Assembly (NCBI RefSeq): GCF_038957035.1
Contig: NZ_CP152412.1
Location: 1,422,501-1,486,500, forward strand
Reading direction: 5' to 3'
Source: Bradyrhizobium sp. B097
GTDB taxonomy: Bacteria; Pseudomonadota; Alphaproteobacteria; Rhizobiales; Xanthobacteraceae
Length of the DNA stretch: 64,000 nt
Shown here: positions 32,899 through 41,636 of the stretch, piece after piece
Position numbering within the stretch: position 1 is the stretch's first letter
Layout of the letters: each line of letters opens with the position of its first letter
The notes under the pieces: model-generated
Seen by the model: only the letters and a program-made list of their open reading frames with translations
The model's database searches: none
What the model was told of the DNA's origin: nothing
Made by a program: the position numbers and the translations under genes

Positions 32899-33333
32899 TC
32901 AGACCGCGATGCGCGGCAGATGGATCGGGTAACCGACGGTCTGCTCGACCAGGTCGAAACTGTCGACCAGCACGCGGAAGCTCGTGAGCTTGCCGGCCTT
33001 GAACTGCGCGAAATGCGCGATCCTGAGCGAGATCGGCTTGTTGGAGTCCAATGCCGTCAGCGAATAGCGCAGCATCGAGGCTGCGGAATCCGCACCCAGC
33101 ATGATCGACTCCCGATCGAAGCGGTGAACCCGCAGGTTCTCGCCGATCTGCCTGATCACCTCGAGCACGGCGGCCTTGCCGCGGCGCGAGCCGAAAAAGG
33201 AAAACAGGTCGATCGGCCCGTAGATGGCCCATTCGACCTCGTCATCGAGCAGCGGCTCGATGTCTGCAAGCTGGCGTTCGTTGATCGCGCGATGCAATGC
33301 GCGCGAAAAACGCCAGAGGCTGTGCTCTGTCAT
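32899..33333 (-). CDS. Nuclear transport factor 2-like (SnoaL-type) protein
   Basis: 144 residues forming an NTF2-like cone fold: LLDDEVEWAIYGPIDLFSFF near 35, RRGKAAVLEVIRQIGENLRV near 60, and the end KLTSFRVLVDSFDLVEQTVG. Members include isomerases, hydrolases and ligand-binding proteins; nothing here fixes the role. It resembles the gene at 34113, which shares the DxFDLVxQ end. ATG at 33333 is chosen because family similarity starts there. Confidence 0.75.
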   Translation of the reverse strand: MTEHSLWRFSRALHRAINERQLADIEPLLDDEVEWAIYGPIDLFSFFGSRRGKAAVLEVIRQIGENLRVHRFDRESIMLGADSAASMLRYSLTALDSNKPISLRIAHFAQFKAGKLTSFRVLVDSFDLVEQTVGYPIHLPRIAV

Positions 33334-33518
33334 TTTGGTCTCGTCCTGAAACTGGATTTTCAAAGCAAACGAATGGCAGGCGGTCAGCGTCGACGCCCTG
33401 CCAGGTTGCTGCACGTCACTATTACCGCCTCAAATAGGGCGGAATGGCCAAAACGCAAATGACTTTTTTGCAATGCACAATTGCGCCGGTTTTGACCGGA
33501 ATGTGACCGTCCGTCTAC

Positions 33519-33553
33519 AGAACCCCGTTCCAATGGAATCGGAACGGGGTTCT
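33519..33553. repeat. Strong hairpin of 13 bp
   Basis: AGAACCCCGTTCC (33519-33531) and GGAACGGGGTTCT (33541-33553) are exact reverse complements around a 9-nt loop. No T-run follows on either strand. It lies just left of the 54-bp repeat. Confidence 0.6.
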
Positions 33554-33561
33554 GGATTCCA

Positions 33562-33615
33562 GTTTTGACGCGTTTTCTTCACGCGAACCGGCATCCACTT
33601 CGCTCGAAAACGCTC
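33562..33615 (+). repeat. 54-bp repeat, copy A
   Basis: Begins GTTTTGACGCGTTTTCTTCA and ends CGCTCGAAAACGCTC. An inverted copy lies at 34013-34066 with two adjacent mismatches (CA against TG). The pair brackets one small gene. Confidence 0.7.
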
Positions 33616-33621
33616 CGTAAT

Positions 33622-33882
33622 TCAGCGGTCGCGCTGCCGCAGCGGCTGCCGTTCGATCACGATCTCGGCGTCGCGGATCGCCACCACCGCGAACAGCAGC
33701 GCGCCGCCGATGCCGCCGATCGCGGCGCCGAGCGGCATGAAGGTGAAAAACACCAGCGTTCCGCTGTCGAGACCTGAGGTTTTGGCCAGTCCGATCCAGG
33801 TCAGCCCGGCTCCGATGCCGAGAGCGGCGCCGCCAAGGGCGCCCAGTGCAAGGCCAAGCACAGCGAGCAATGCGACTTTCAT
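33622..33882 (-). CDS. Small glycine-rich membrane protein
   Basis: 86 residues. Two hydrophobic segments rich in Gly and Ala (LLAVLGLALGALGGAALGIG and MPLGAAIGGIGGALLFAVVA) suggest two membrane helices that pack closely; the tail is polar (IERQPLRQRDR). Function unknown. It sits between inverted copies of a 54-bp repeat, which probably reflects repeat insertion in both flanks. Confidence 0.65.
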   Translation of the reverse strand: MKVALLAVLGLALGALGGAALGIGAGLTWIGLAKTSGLDSGTLVFFTFMPLGAAIGGIGGALLFAVVAIRDAEIVIERQPLRQRDR

Positions 33883-34012
33883 GGTGATTTCAGCCCCGAC
33901 CGCAACAAGCCCAGTGATAGGTCAGCGTCGGGCCTTCAAGGTTCAACGCTGGCGGGGACGAATTTGCGCGGCGGGGGGCGCCGGCGTGGGTTGCCCCGTG
34001 TTCCGGGAGCTA

Positions 34013-34066
34013 GAGCGTTTTCGAGCGAAGTGGACACCGGTTCGCGTGAAGAAAACGCGTCAAAAC
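34013..34066 (-). repeat. 54-bp repeat, copy B (inverted)
   Basis: Reverse complement of 33562-33615 with two adjacent mismatches. A degenerate third piece is at 43459-43486. Confidence 0.7.
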
Positions 34067-34072
34067 AAGAAT

Positions 34073-34116
34073 CTAGAGCTTCGGTTCGGATTCAATCAGA
34101 ACCGAAAATGCTCTAG
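34073..34116. repeat. Palindrome containing a stop codon
   Basis: CTAGAGC (34073-34079) pairs with GCTCTAG (34110-34116), and CGGTTC (34082) with GAACCG (34099). The right arm contains the TAG of the gene ending at 34113. Confidence 0.6.
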
Positions 34117-34556
34117 CCCGCGTTTTGCCCGATCAGCGCCGCTGCGACATCACGCTCCAGCACCTGCTGGACGAGGTCGAACGTGTCGATGATCTCGCGG
34201 ATCTCGGTGATCTTGCCGTCGCGCAGCGTGTAGAACACCGCGACGTCGAACTGCACCACGCGGGCGTTGTTGCGCTTGCGGAAGAACACCCGCAGCTGCG
34301 CCGCGACCTGGTCGCCTTCGGCCACCACCATCGGCGCCTCGTAGCGCATGTCGGAATAGCGCTCGTGGATCGTGGTCCACATCTGGCGCAGCGCGGCCTT
34401 GCCGCGGTGCTGGCCCATATGCGGAAGAATGTCGATCGGGGCGTTGGCGAGAAACGCGACGTCGTCGCTGCAGCGATCAAGCGCGCCCTCGATGCCGCCG
34501 GCATAATAGACGTCGAGGAAGTTCAAGACGCGCTGCCGGTTCAAATCCTCGCCCAT
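34113..34556 (-). CDS. Nuclear transport factor 2-like (SnoaL-type) protein
   Basis: 147 residues. VLNFLDVYYAGGIEGALDRC opens the fold; AFLANAPIDILPHMGQHRGK and VVQFDVAVFYTLRDGKITEI follow, and the end is DTFDLVQQVLERDV. This resembles ketosteroid-isomerase-like proteins of unknown substrate. It is a paralogue of the gene at 32899. The stop codon lies in a palindromic repeat, so the repeat serves as its 3' end. Confidence 0.78.
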   Translation of the reverse strand: MGEDLNRQRVLNFLDVYYAGGIEGALDRCSDDVAFLANAPIDILPHMGQHRGKAALRQMWTTIHERYSDMRYEAPMVVAEGDQVAAQLRVFFRKRNNARVVQFDVAVFYTLRDGKITEIREIIDTFDLVQQVLERDVAAALIGQNAG

Positions 34557-34912
34557 ATTCGACTCCGCCGGTTCGGTCCGACTCGCCTTTGACTGGCCCT
34601 GGCCCGCATTGTGAACCGAAGCGTTCCACTCTCAAACATATGTTTTGACGCACGAGACGCGATTAGGTTCGGCAACCGGAACGTGCATTGCGGCACAACA
34701 TGGATGCGGTTGCGCCGGGGTGCCATCCCGACATGGCAAGAAACTGAACTGATGAAACTGGACTGATCGCGTTGCGAAGACGTGACGCGCGCGGGGGCAG
34801 GTGGCCGCGAATTCGTGAGAACTCCCCGGACGTCTCACGTCGGCCCGGAAGCGGCGGGAACCGGCGGGGCGGCCTGGCCGTTGATGCATTAGAATTCCAT
34901 TGGAGCCGTATC
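34557..34912. other. Divergent intergenic region
   Basis: About 356 bp between the NTF2-like gene (minus) and the small secreted gene (plus). Frames here are short shadows; promoters for both genes are expected. Nothing else recognised. Confidence 0.45.
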
Positions 34913-35152
34913 ATGAAATCGATTCTTCTCGCGTCCGCCATTGCCGTCAGTGCGCTTGCCGCCACCTCGCCCGCCGACGCCAAGGGCTGCATCAAGGGCG
35001 CGGTCGTCGGCGGCGTCGCCGGTCATTATGCCGGCCATCACGGCGTGCTCGGCGCCGCCGCCGGATGTCTCTACGGCCGCCATCACGCCAAGGAGCAGGA
35101 ACGTCAGCGCCAACAGCAACAGGCGCAGCCCTCGCAGCAGGAGAAGCTGTAA
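34913..35152 (+). CDS. Small secreted glycine-zipper-like protein
   Basis: 79 residues. Signal peptide (ILLASAIAVSALAATSPADA, cleavage near residue 23), then GCIKGAVVGGVAGHYAGHHG and VLGAAAGCLYGRHHAK, with Gly every few residues as in glycine-zipper envelope proteins, two Cys, several His, then a Gln-rich tail. Function unknown; periplasm or outer membrane likely. ATG chosen at the start of the signal peptide. Confidence 0.7.
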   Translation: MKSILLASAIAVSALAATSPADAKGCIKGAVVGGVAGHYAGHHGVLGAAAGCLYGRHHAKEQERQRQQQQAQPSQQEKL

Positions 35153-35230
35153 GCCCGACCAGTTTGAAGTCTCATTTCCGGAACGCCGCCCGCGCGGGCG
35201 GCGTTGTCTCCTTGCGTAACGGAGACGATG

Positions 35231-35422
35231 ATGACGAAACCAAAGACAAAGACCATCCAGCCCGTTCCCGACGACAACAGAAGCCATAAGGGCCCCGGCA
35301 GCTCCCCCGGCGTTCCCCTCGACACCACCAAGGGCCATCGCGACGACGAGAAGCACAACATCCGCGAGCAGGCCGCGCACGGCAATCTGATCCAGAACAC
35401 CAGCAACAAGCGGTCGGGGTAG
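35231..35422 (+). CDS. Small hydrophilic hypothetical protein
   Basis: 63 residues, very polar: TKPKTKTIQPVPDDNRSHKG, then DTTKGHRDDEKHNIREQAAH and a tail NTSNKRSG. No helix or signal. GGAG lies 6 nt before the second of two ATGs. It is likely disordered. Proteins of this type are known to me only as hypothetical in Bradyrhizobium. Confidence 0.5.
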   Translation: MTKPKTKTIQPVPDDNRSHKGPGSSPGVPLDTTKGHRDDEKHNIREQAAHGNLIQNTSNKRSG

Positions 35423-35446
35423 GATTATCGCTCGGCAAACTCCGTT

Positions 35447-35578
35447 GTCGTTCCGGCGAAAGCAGGGACCCATAACCACAGGGTTGTGTTGGAGAGGTAA
35501 GCTGGGGCCACAGCGTCGGACAACAATTCCTCCCCGTGGTTATGGGTCCCGGGTCGCGCTGCGCTTGCCCGGGACGAC
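35447..35578. repeat. Bradyrhizobium-type palindromic repeat
   Basis: Starts GTCGTTCCGGCGAAAGCAGG, continues ACCCATAACCAC, and ends with GTGGTTATGGGTCCCGGG and GGGACGAC. Imperfect inverted repeat of the family also seen at 35700 and 54723. Confidence 0.7.
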
Positions 35579-35622
35579 GTGGGTGAAATTCCGATTCACA
35601 TGTCAAACAGCGCGCTCGGTGT

Positions 35623-35645
35623 CATCACCCGCGCATGCGGGTGAT
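35623..35645. repeat. Short palindromic element
   Basis: ATCACCCGC-GCAT-GCGGGTGAT, arms of 9 bp, adjacent to the next repeat; a common companion element in these genomes (from memory). Confidence 0.5.
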
Positions 35646-35699
35646 CCAGTATTCCAGAGACGCCAGAGCTTGAGCCGGGAGGGCGCGGCTTCTCCCGGC

Positions 35700-35821
35700 G
35701 TCGTCCCTGCGAAAGCAGGGACCCATACTCCGCGGCGGGTCTTATGAACGGGACTCGTCGTTCCGGTATCGCCCATCAACAACCAATCGTGGTTATGGGT
35801 CCCTGCTTTCGCAGGGACGAC
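35700..35821. repeat. Bradyrhizobium-type palindromic repeat
   Basis: GTCGTCCCTGCGAAAGCAGG at the left pairs with CCTGCTTTCGCAGGGACGAC at the right, exactly. Inner part holds ACCCATA and the matching TATGGGT. Confidence 0.75.
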
Positions 35822-35944
35822 ATCGAGATTGTTGGCGCGGCGAAGTTGCGCGGCGAGCGCCGTGACCTCCATCACGCCGCAGGCAAGCGCACCCGGCTAG
35901 CGTGGCGGCATCGAATCACCCGATTGCCCGAAGGGATCGCCGCC

Positions 35945-36331
35945 ATGAATGCCATCGCTGCACCGAAATCATCCGCGCAGAACCGGCTCGAAGGCTTTGC
36001 GCTCACCGCCATCCTCCAGGGCCTGCCGACCTTCGCCGCCGCCGTGCTGGTGCTGAAAATGTTCGGCGCCCCGGAAATCGTCGGCGAACGCTATGGCGCC
36101 GCGATCTACGTCGTGCTCGCCTCGCTGGTCTATGCCGCGATCACGCCTTGGCTCGCCGCCAAATTCCCGCAACGCTTCGTGCACATCCATGCGCCGATGT
36201 TCTTCGACGCGAGTCTCGCGTTCTCCGAGAAGATCGCACAATGGCGGAGCCAGCCCGGCGTCTCGCTGCAACTCATGACGACGATGATCATGATGTCGCT
36301 GCTGGCCGTCGCGGTCGTCAGCGTCGGCTGA
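35945..36331 (+). CDS. Small membrane protein, hypothetical
   Basis: 128 residues. Three hydrophobic segments: ILQGLPTFAAAVLVLKMFG, AAIYVVLASLVYAAITPWLA and the C-terminal LMTTMIMMSLLAVAVVSVG. The middle loop (HIHAPMFFDASLAFSEKIAQ) is hydrophilic. No family recognised. ATG at 35945 follows GAAGGGA and suits the first helix. Confidence 0.65.
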   Translation: MNAIAAPKSSAQNRLEGFALTAILQGLPTFAAAVLVLKMFGAPEIVGERYGAAIYVVLASLVYAAITPWLAAKFPQRFVHIHAPMFFDASLAFSEKIAQWRSQPGVSLQLMTTMIMMSLLAVAVVSVG

Positions 36332-36368
36332 GCTTGCGCTTCGCCGCCGATCGGCCTTATTTGAGGTC

Positions 36369-36869
36369 ATGCAGATCAGAGACGAACGCGATGAAGACGT
36401 CGCCGCGATCAGCCGCATCACGACGGCCGCCTTCGCGGCAGCGCCGCACAGCAGCGGCACCGAAGCCCGCATCGTCGAGGCGCTGCGCAAGGCCGGCGCG
36501 CTGACCGTCTCGCTGGTGGCGACCTCGGACGACGGACGCATCGTCGGCCACGTCGCCTTCTCGCCAGTGCAGATCGACGGCGTCGCTGGACGCTGGTACG
36601 GCCTCGGCCCGGTCTCGGTCGCACCGGAGATGCAACGCCAGGGCATCGGCGGCGCGCTGATCCGCGAGGGACTTGCGCGCCTCGCGGCACAGAATGCCGA
36701 CGGCTGCGTCCTGCTCGGCGATCCCGCGTATTACAGCCGCTTCGGCTTCGTCGGCGATCCCGCGCTGACCTATGGCGGCAAGCCGAGCCCGTATTTTCAG
36801 CGGCTGGTGCTGAAGGGGAAAGCGCCGAAGGGGGATGTGAAATACCATGCGGCGTTCGATGTCGCGTGA
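36369..36869 (+). CDS. GNAT family N-acetyltransferase
   Basis: 166 residues. IRDERDEDVAAISRITTAAF opens the GNAT fold; the acetyl-CoA pyrophosphate loop is APEMQRQGIGGALIREGLAR near residue 80 (Q/R-x-x-G-x-G/A), and VLLGDPAYYSRFGF with its Tyr is typical of the YhbS-like subgroup. The acceptor is unknown. Short distance from the membrane gene upstream, so possibly co-transcribed. Confidence 0.9.
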   Translation: MQIRDERDEDVAAISRITTAAFAAAPHSSGTEARIVEALRKAGALTVSLVATSDDGRIVGHVAFSPVQIDGVAGRWYGLGPVSVAPEMQRQGIGGALIREGLARLAAQNADGCVLLGDPAYYSRFGFVGDPALTYGGKPSPYFQRLVLKGKAPKGDVKYHAAFDVA

Positions 36870-36922
36870 TCCAAGGACGGGTGTGCTTGGAGGCCATCGC
36901 CAATACGGCTCACGTGCTGAGA

Positions 36923-37198
36923 TCATCCGTCCGCGGAGAGGAATTCCAACGCCTTCTCGCGTGATGGGAAGCGGCCGAGTTCACGGTAGTCGGGATCGTG
37001 CTCGGCCGTTTCAGGCGACCAGAGCACCACATACTCGCTGCCTTCTTCCTCGACCAGCGTGGTGAGGTCCTCGCTGTCGTAGGGAGTCATATTCCGCGCG
37101 CCGCAGTGAGGGCATTCGTCGTCGCACATGCACGACCACTCGTCAGCCCAGCGACGTCTGCAACGGTCGCATTTGTAGAGGTTCAGAAACCACGCCAT
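36923..37198 (-). CDS. Small zinc-ribbon protein beside the DpnI-like gene
   Basis: 91 residues. CDRCRRRW near residue 10 and CMCDDECPHCGARN near 23 give two to three CxxC knuckles, consistent with one zinc site. The rest holds DSEDLTTLVEEEGSEYVVLW and ETAEHDPDYRELGRFPSREK. I recall it as a stand-alone conserved hypothetical type without known function. It starts 8 bp after the DpnI-like gene ends, so it is probably in the same transcript. GAGGG lies 5 nt before the ATG at 37198; the longer start at 37210 would overlap the upstream stop. Confidence 0.7.
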   Translation of the reverse strand: MAWFLNLYKCDRCRRRWADEWSCMCDDECPHCGARNMTPYDSEDLTTLVEEEGSEYVVLWSPETAEHDPDYRELGRFPSREKALEFLSADG

Positions 37199-37206
37199 GG
37201 CTGCCC

Positions 37207-37974
37207 TCACGACTTCAGTCGGTAGTTGCCCCGCGACAGGAATTCGATAAATCCGCGATCACGCAAATACTGGAGTTGTTGACGTATCTTCGGCCGGACA
37301 TTCTGGTTGCCCGGATACAGATCGCCAAGATGGCGCTCGAAAGCATAGACTTCTTCGAGGGTGAAGTCGCGTTTGCCCAGCGACTCCACGCACTTCATGA
37401 CGTCGAGAAGCCAGCCACGCGATTCCAGCGACTCGCTTCGAAGAAACAGTGTCTTCTGCCACTCCGCGAGGACCAACTCCTTGTCTCGAATGACACCGTT
37501 CTGGACAATGTGGATTTTTCCAGACTCCGGGACCTTCCCGAGCAGGATATTGGAGCCGATCCAGCCGGCGCGCCGAGCGGCCGCCGCCAGTGGCTTCCGC
37601 TCCTCTATGATGTCCCGAACGAAGAAATGCTTCGGAACGATCAGCAGATTGACGACCGCAAGCGTCTTGAGGTCGTAGTTCATCAGTAAAAGATTGGGAT
37701 TATTGCTTGCGGCAAGACGTTCGCATTTCGTCTTGAAAGCGCCGTCGGCAACCTTGGGGCCGAACTTTCCCTTTTGGCTCTTAAGCTCGAACTCCTCGCT
37801 GCACGATCCACACAGGAAGTCGGCCACAGGGCTGTTGTTTGGAAACTGCGACATCCTCGCACTACCGCAATGCGGGCAATAGGCCCAGGCCTTGACCCAG
37901 GCCTCCGTCCAGGCGCGGGCGCTCTGCGAGCCGCTGGTGTAGGAGGTTTGCGATTCTTCGAAAGCGAGTTTCAT
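37207..37974 (-). CDS. DpnI-like methyl-directed restriction endonuclease
   Basis: 255 residues, matching R.DpnI (254) in length and order. Zinc ligands C33, C36, C55 and C58 sit in YCPHCG and FLCGSCSEEF; the PD-(D/E)xK site reads D52, E63, K65, each one off the D53, E64, K66 I remember for DpnI. PLAAAARRAGWIGSNILL includes Trp138, the methyl-base contact in DpnI. The C-terminus is a winged helix (RGWLLDVMKCVES; QQLQYLRDRGFIEFLSRGNY). DpnI cuts Gm6ATC, so this enzyme should cut Dam-methylated foreign DNA. No Dam methylase lies near. The start is ATG at 37974, as homology begins there. The upstream genes run in the same direction. Confidence 0.92.
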   Translation of the reverse strand: MKLAFEESQTSYTSGSQSARAWTEAWVKAWAYCPHCGSARMSQFPNNSPVADFLCGSCSEEFELKSQKGKFGPKVADGAFKTKCERLAASNNPNLLLMNYDLKTLAVVNLLIVPKHFFVRDIIEERKPLAAAARRAGWIGSNILLGKVPESGKIHIVQNGVIRDKELVLAEWQKTLFLRSESLESRGWLLDVMKCVESLGKRDFTLEEVYAFERHLGDLYPGNQNVRPKIRQQLQYLRDRGFIEFLSRGNYRLKS

Positions 37975-38011
37975 GAGGCCAGCGTAGCGAAACGGAAGCA
38001 AATATCTAGCG

Positions 38012-38428
38012 CTACTCCAGTTCGCTCTCCTCAACCAGCGCCGGCACCGCGCCAAAATCGCTGAACCTCACCCAGCCCGGCCTCACGCGGACATAGCCGA
38101 TGTTCGGCCACGCCTCACGATCCGGACCGTCGGGCCACGCCGCGAAATAGACCTGCTTGCAGGCGGCGAGCTCCGCACCGGTTGGAAAGTCGGCGACGCC
38201 CTCGAGCTGCGCAGTCTGCTCGGCGTCCCAGCCGATCACCAGCGCGGCACGGGGATCGGCGCGGAGGTTCTGGTATTTGCGCGACGTGGTCAGCGTATCG
38301 AAGATGATCTCGAGCTCGTCGCTGACCGCGATGCCGACGACGGCGGCTTGCGGCGCGCCGTCGTGGACCGTGCTGACCACTGCAAGCCGATGCATCCGCA
38401 GGAAGGCGAGAAGCTCGGCACGCGTCAT
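38012..38428 (-). CDS. Pyridoxamine 5'-phosphate oxidase-like flavin-binding protein
   Basis: 138 residues with the split-barrel fold: RMHRLAVVSTVHDGAPQAAV near 11, then FDTLTTSRKYQNLRADPRAA and the GYVRVRPGWVRFSDFG end. Such proteins bind FMN or F420 or haem-like cofactors; the exact cofactor is not readable. Only 3 bp separate it from the uvrB stop, so it is probably read from the uvrB transcript. The DpnI-like gene follows after 37 bp. Confidence 0.85.
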   Translation of the reverse strand: MTRAELLAFLRMHRLAVVSTVHDGAPQAAVVGIAVSDELEIIFDTLTTSRKYQNLRADPRAALVIGWDAEQTAQLEGVADFPTGAELAACKQVYFAAWPDGPDREAWPNIGYVRVRPGWVRFSDFGAVPALVEESELE

Positions 38429-38431
38429 GGT

Positions 38432-41344
38432 CTACCGCTTCTTCCACCCGCCCCGCTTGCCCGGCGCTCCCCCGCTCGAGCGCGGCGCTGGCCCGAACTC
38501 CGGCCCTGATTGTCGCGAGTCGTTCGGCTGGATGATGCGGCTTGTGGTGCCGAACGGTTTGGCCAGCAGTGCGCCGCTCGGGCGGAAGGGCAGCGATTCC
38601 GGGCCGTGCATCTCGTCGAGGTCGGGCTTGTGCACCCGCGATCCGGACTTGCCGCCGCGGCTCGCCTTGAGCGAGGTCTGTGCGATCTTGTTCTTCAGCG
38701 CGGCGACCGGCAGGTTGGCGGCATCGCCGTATTTCCGGGTGCCGGCATAGGCACCGGCCTGCTTCTGCACGTTACGCTGCTTGGCAGTGGGATCGTCGAC
38801 CACGGCCATCTCGGTGGCGCGCAGGCGCTTGACCTCGTCGCGCAGGCGGGCGGCTTCCTCGAAGTTCAGATCGGCCGCGGCTTCGCGCATCCGCGTTTCG
38901 AGGTCGCCCAGCACGGCTTCGAAATTGTGCCCGATCGAGATCACGTCGTCGGCCATGCCGCCGTCGCCGATCTCGACCAGCACGTGGTCGCGCTCGTAGA
39001 CGGAGCTGAGGATGTCGCCGATCGACTTCTTCACGCTCTCCGGCGTGATGCCGTTGGCCTCGTTGTACTCGACCTGCTTCTCGCGGCGGCGGTTGGTCTC
39101 GGCGATGGCGCGCTCCATCGAGCCGGTCATCTGATCGGCATAGAGGATCACCTTACCGTCGACGTTGCGCGCGGCACGGCCGATGGTCTGGATCAAGGAC
39201 GTTTCGCTGCGCAAAAAGCCTTCCTTGTCGGCGTCAAGGATCGCGACCAGCGCGCATTCGGGAATATCGAGGCCCTCGCGCAGCAAATTGATGCCGACCA
39301 GCGCGTCGAACGCGCCGAGGCGGAGATCGCGGATGATCTCGATGCGCTCGATGGTGTCGATGTCAGAGTGCATGTAGCGGACGCGGATGCCCTGCTCATG
39401 CAGATATTCGGTGAGGTCCTCCGCCATGCGCTTGGTCAGCACCGTGATCAGCGAGCGGTAGCCGGCCTGCGCGGTGGCGCGCACTTCGCCGACGAGGTCG
39501 TCGACCTGGGTGCGGGCGGGGCGAATATTGACGGGAGGATCAATCAGCCCGGTCGGGCGGATCACCTGCTCGACGAACACGCCGCCGCTTTCGTTGATCT
39601 CCCAGCCGCTCGGCGTCGCCGACACTGCCACCGTCTGCGGCCGCATCATGTCCCATTCCTCGAAGCGGAGCGGGCGGTTGTCCATGCAGGAGGGCAGGCG
39701 GAAGCCGTATTCGGCCAAGGTCGCCTTGCGGCGGAAGTCGCCGCGGAACATGCCGCCGATCTGCGGGACGGTGACGTGGCTTTCGTCGGCGAACACCAGC
39801 GCGTTGTCGGGGACGTATTCGAACAGCGTCGGCGGCGGCTCGCCGGGGCGGCGCCCGGTGAGGTAGCGCGAATAGTTCTCGATGCCGGCGCAGCTTCCGG
39901 TCGCCTCCATCATCTCGAGATCGAAGGTGGTGCGCTGCTCCAGCCGCTGCGCCTCCAGCAGCCGGCCCTGGTCGTTGAGCTGGTCGAGCCGCATCTTCAG
40001 CTCGCTCTTGATCGATTTGATCGCCTGCACCAAGGTCGGGCGCGGCGTCACATAGTGCGAATTGGCGTACATCTTGATGAATTCGAGCTCGTCCTGCTTG
40101 TGGCCGGTGAGCGGGTCGAACTCCTCGATGGTCTCGATGGTGTCGCCGAACAGGTTCACGCGCCAGGCGCGGTCCTCATAGTGCGCCGGGAAGATGTCGA
40201 TGACGTCGCCGCGGACCCGGAAGGTGCCGCGGGTAAAGTCGGCCTGGGTGCGCTTGTATTGCAGCGCGACCAGGTCGGCGATCAGCTGCCGCTGGTCGAT
40301 GCGCTCGCCCTTCTTCAGCGCGAAGGTCATCGCGGTGTAGGTCTCGACCGAGCCGATACCGTAGATGCAGGACACCGAGGCAACGATGATGACGTCGTCG
40401 CGCTCGAGCAGCGCGCGCGTCGCCGAATGGCGCATGCGGTCGATCTGCTCGTTGATCGAGGAATCCTTCTCGATGTAGGTGTCGGTGCGCGGAACGTAGG
40501 CTTCCGGCTGGTAGTAGTCGTAATAGCTGACGAAATACTCGACCGCGTTGTCGGGGAAGAAGCTCTTGAACTCGCCATAGAGCTGCGCGGCCAGCGTCTT
40601 GTTCGGCGCCAGGATCAGTGCAGGGCGCTGCGTCGCCTCGATCACCTTGGCCATGGTGTAGGTCTTGCCCGAGCCAGTGACGCCGAGCAGCACCTGGGTG
40701 CGGTCGTTGCGCCCGATGCCCTCGACCAGCTCCGCGATCGCGGTCGGCTGGTCGCCTTTCGGCTCGTAGGACGACTTGATCTCGAACCGCACGCCGCCTT
40801 CGGATTTCTCCGGGCGCGGCGGCCGGTGCGGGGTCCACACCCGCATCGAGCCGTCGTCCCTGCGGAATTCCGGACGGCCGTCGCGGATCAGGTTCTCCAG
40901 CGCGTCGGCGGTCGCCTTGACGCCGAGCGCCTCCATCTTGCTGCGCGGCGGACGGGCGAGCGCCTCGTCATCGTCCTCGGCGGTCGGCAGGCCGAGCTGC
41001 CGTGCCAGTTCCGGATCGAGCGTCGGGATGGTGGCCGAGGTGCCGTAATTGGCCTGCGGGGCTTCCTCGAGGCCGGACGCGTCGCGCCTGGCGACGTCCT
41101 CGCTGGTCTCGCGCGTCGACGCCCGCGCGCGATGCGCCGCGGCCTCGCCGCCGGCGCGGCGGTCCCAGGAATTGTCCGGCGGCGGCTGCAGGCCGGTGCC
41201 CGAACCCATGCCGGCATCGCCGCGATTGATCGCCGGATTGAGCAGCTCAGCCAGCGCCGGTCCGATCGGTTGGACTTCGGGCCGGTGCGCTTTCGATTTG
41301 GGGGATCTGCCGGGCTTTTTCGGAGTGCCTGATGTCTTCGCCAT
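38432..41344 (-). CDS. uvrB: Excinuclease ABC subunit B
   Basis: 970 residues, longer than the usual 670 because of an N-terminal, Pro- and Arg-rich extension of about 180 residues and a basic C-terminal tail after the UVR motif. Helicase motif I is [14 protein letters not shown] near 220; the DNA-inserting beta-hairpin is [20 protein letters not shown] near 272; motif II is VFADESH near 519; the UvrC-binding UVR motif is [17 protein letters not shown] near 840. It works with UvrA and UvrC in nucleotide excision repair. Extensions of this kind are, from memory, normal for alphaproteobacterial UvrB. No SOS box was searched for. Confidence 0.97.
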   Translation of the reverse strand: MAKTSGTPKKPGRSPKSKAHRPEVQPIGPALAELLNPAINRGDAGMGSGTGLQPPPDNSWDRRAGGEAAAHRARASTRETSEDVARRDASGLEEAPQANYGTSATIPTLDPELARQLGLPTAEDDDEALARPPRSKMEALGVKATADALENLIRDGRPEFRRDDGSMRVWTPHRPPRPEKSEGGVRFEIKSSYEPKGDQPTAIAELVEGIGRNDRTQVLLGVTGSGKTYTMAKVIEATQRPALILAPNKTLAAQLYGEFKSFFPDNAVEYFVSYYDYYQPEAYVPRTDTYIEKDSSINEQIDRMRHSATRALLERDDVIIVASVSCIYGIGSVETYTAMTFALKKGERIDQRQLIADLVALQYKRTQADFTRGTFRVRGDVIDIFPAHYEDRAWRVNLFGDTIETIEEFDPLTGHKQDELEFIKMYANSHYVTPRPTLVQAIKSIKSELKMRLDQLNDQGRLLEAQRLEQRTTFDLEMMEATGSCAGIENYSRYLTGRRPGEPPPTLFEYVPDNALVFADESHVTVPQIGGMFRGDFRRKATLAEYGFRLPSCMDNRPLRFEEWDMMRPQTVAVSATPSGWEINESGGVFVEQVIRPTGLIDPPVNIRPARTQVDDLVGEVRATAQAGYRSLITVLTKRMAEDLTEYLHEQGIRVRYMHSDIDTIERIEIIRDLRLGAFDALVGINLLREGLDIPECALVAILDADKEGFLRSETSLIQTIGRAARNVDGKVILYADQMTGSMERAIAETNRRREKQVEYNEANGITPESVKKSIGDILSSVYERDHVLVEIGDGGMADDVISIGHNFEAVLGDLETRMREAAADLNFEEAARLRDEVKRLRATEMAVVDDPTAKQRNVQKQAGAYAGTRKYGDAANLPVAALKNKIAQTSLKASRGGKSGSRVHKPDLDEMHGPESLPFRPSGALLAKPFGTTSRIIQPNDSRQSGPEFGPAPRSSGGAPGKRGGWKKR

Positions 41345-41636
41345 GGCCGGAATATGGGACGAGTCCGGCAGCGAGAAAAGGGCAATCGACGGCTGGATTG
41401 GCGCACAGGCGAGGCTGCTGACAGCAGGGTGTCAGCAGCCCGGGTGGCAGGCCCGGAGGAGACGACCCGCACCTGAAACGCAGCGGCGGGAGCGCGACTG
41501 ACGGAACCGAAGGTTGTGGAAAATCCGGAGGTAGTTGCGGCATTCCTCCGCAACCCTCTCGCGAATCGAGCCGGCGCATGACGTGATCCGCGCGCTGGTT
41601 TGATTTTTTTTTCATGACGCTTTTCCGGGGGCCAAG

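Larger units (their letters stand above)
35423..35944. other. Repeat-rich intergenic region
   Basis: About 520 bp without a gene, filled by at least three palindromic elements (35447-35578, 35623-35645, 35700-35821). Confidence 0.6.

Noticed and set aside
33562..34066. An insertion sequence bounded by 54-bp inverted repeats
   Set aside because: The enclosed gene is a small membrane protein, not a transposase, and no target-site duplication was seen.
35447..35821. A CRISPR array
   Set aside because: The repeats are long, differ in spacing and are inverted, not direct repeats with spacers; no cas gene is present.
38510..41332. A 940-residue plus-strand ORF
   Set aside because: It is the antisense frame of uvrB, kept open by high GC and codon bias.
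36369..41344. A DNA methylase partnered with the DpnI-like enzyme
   Set aside because: None of the neighbouring genes has methyltransferase motifs; DpnI-type enzymes do not need a protecting methylase.
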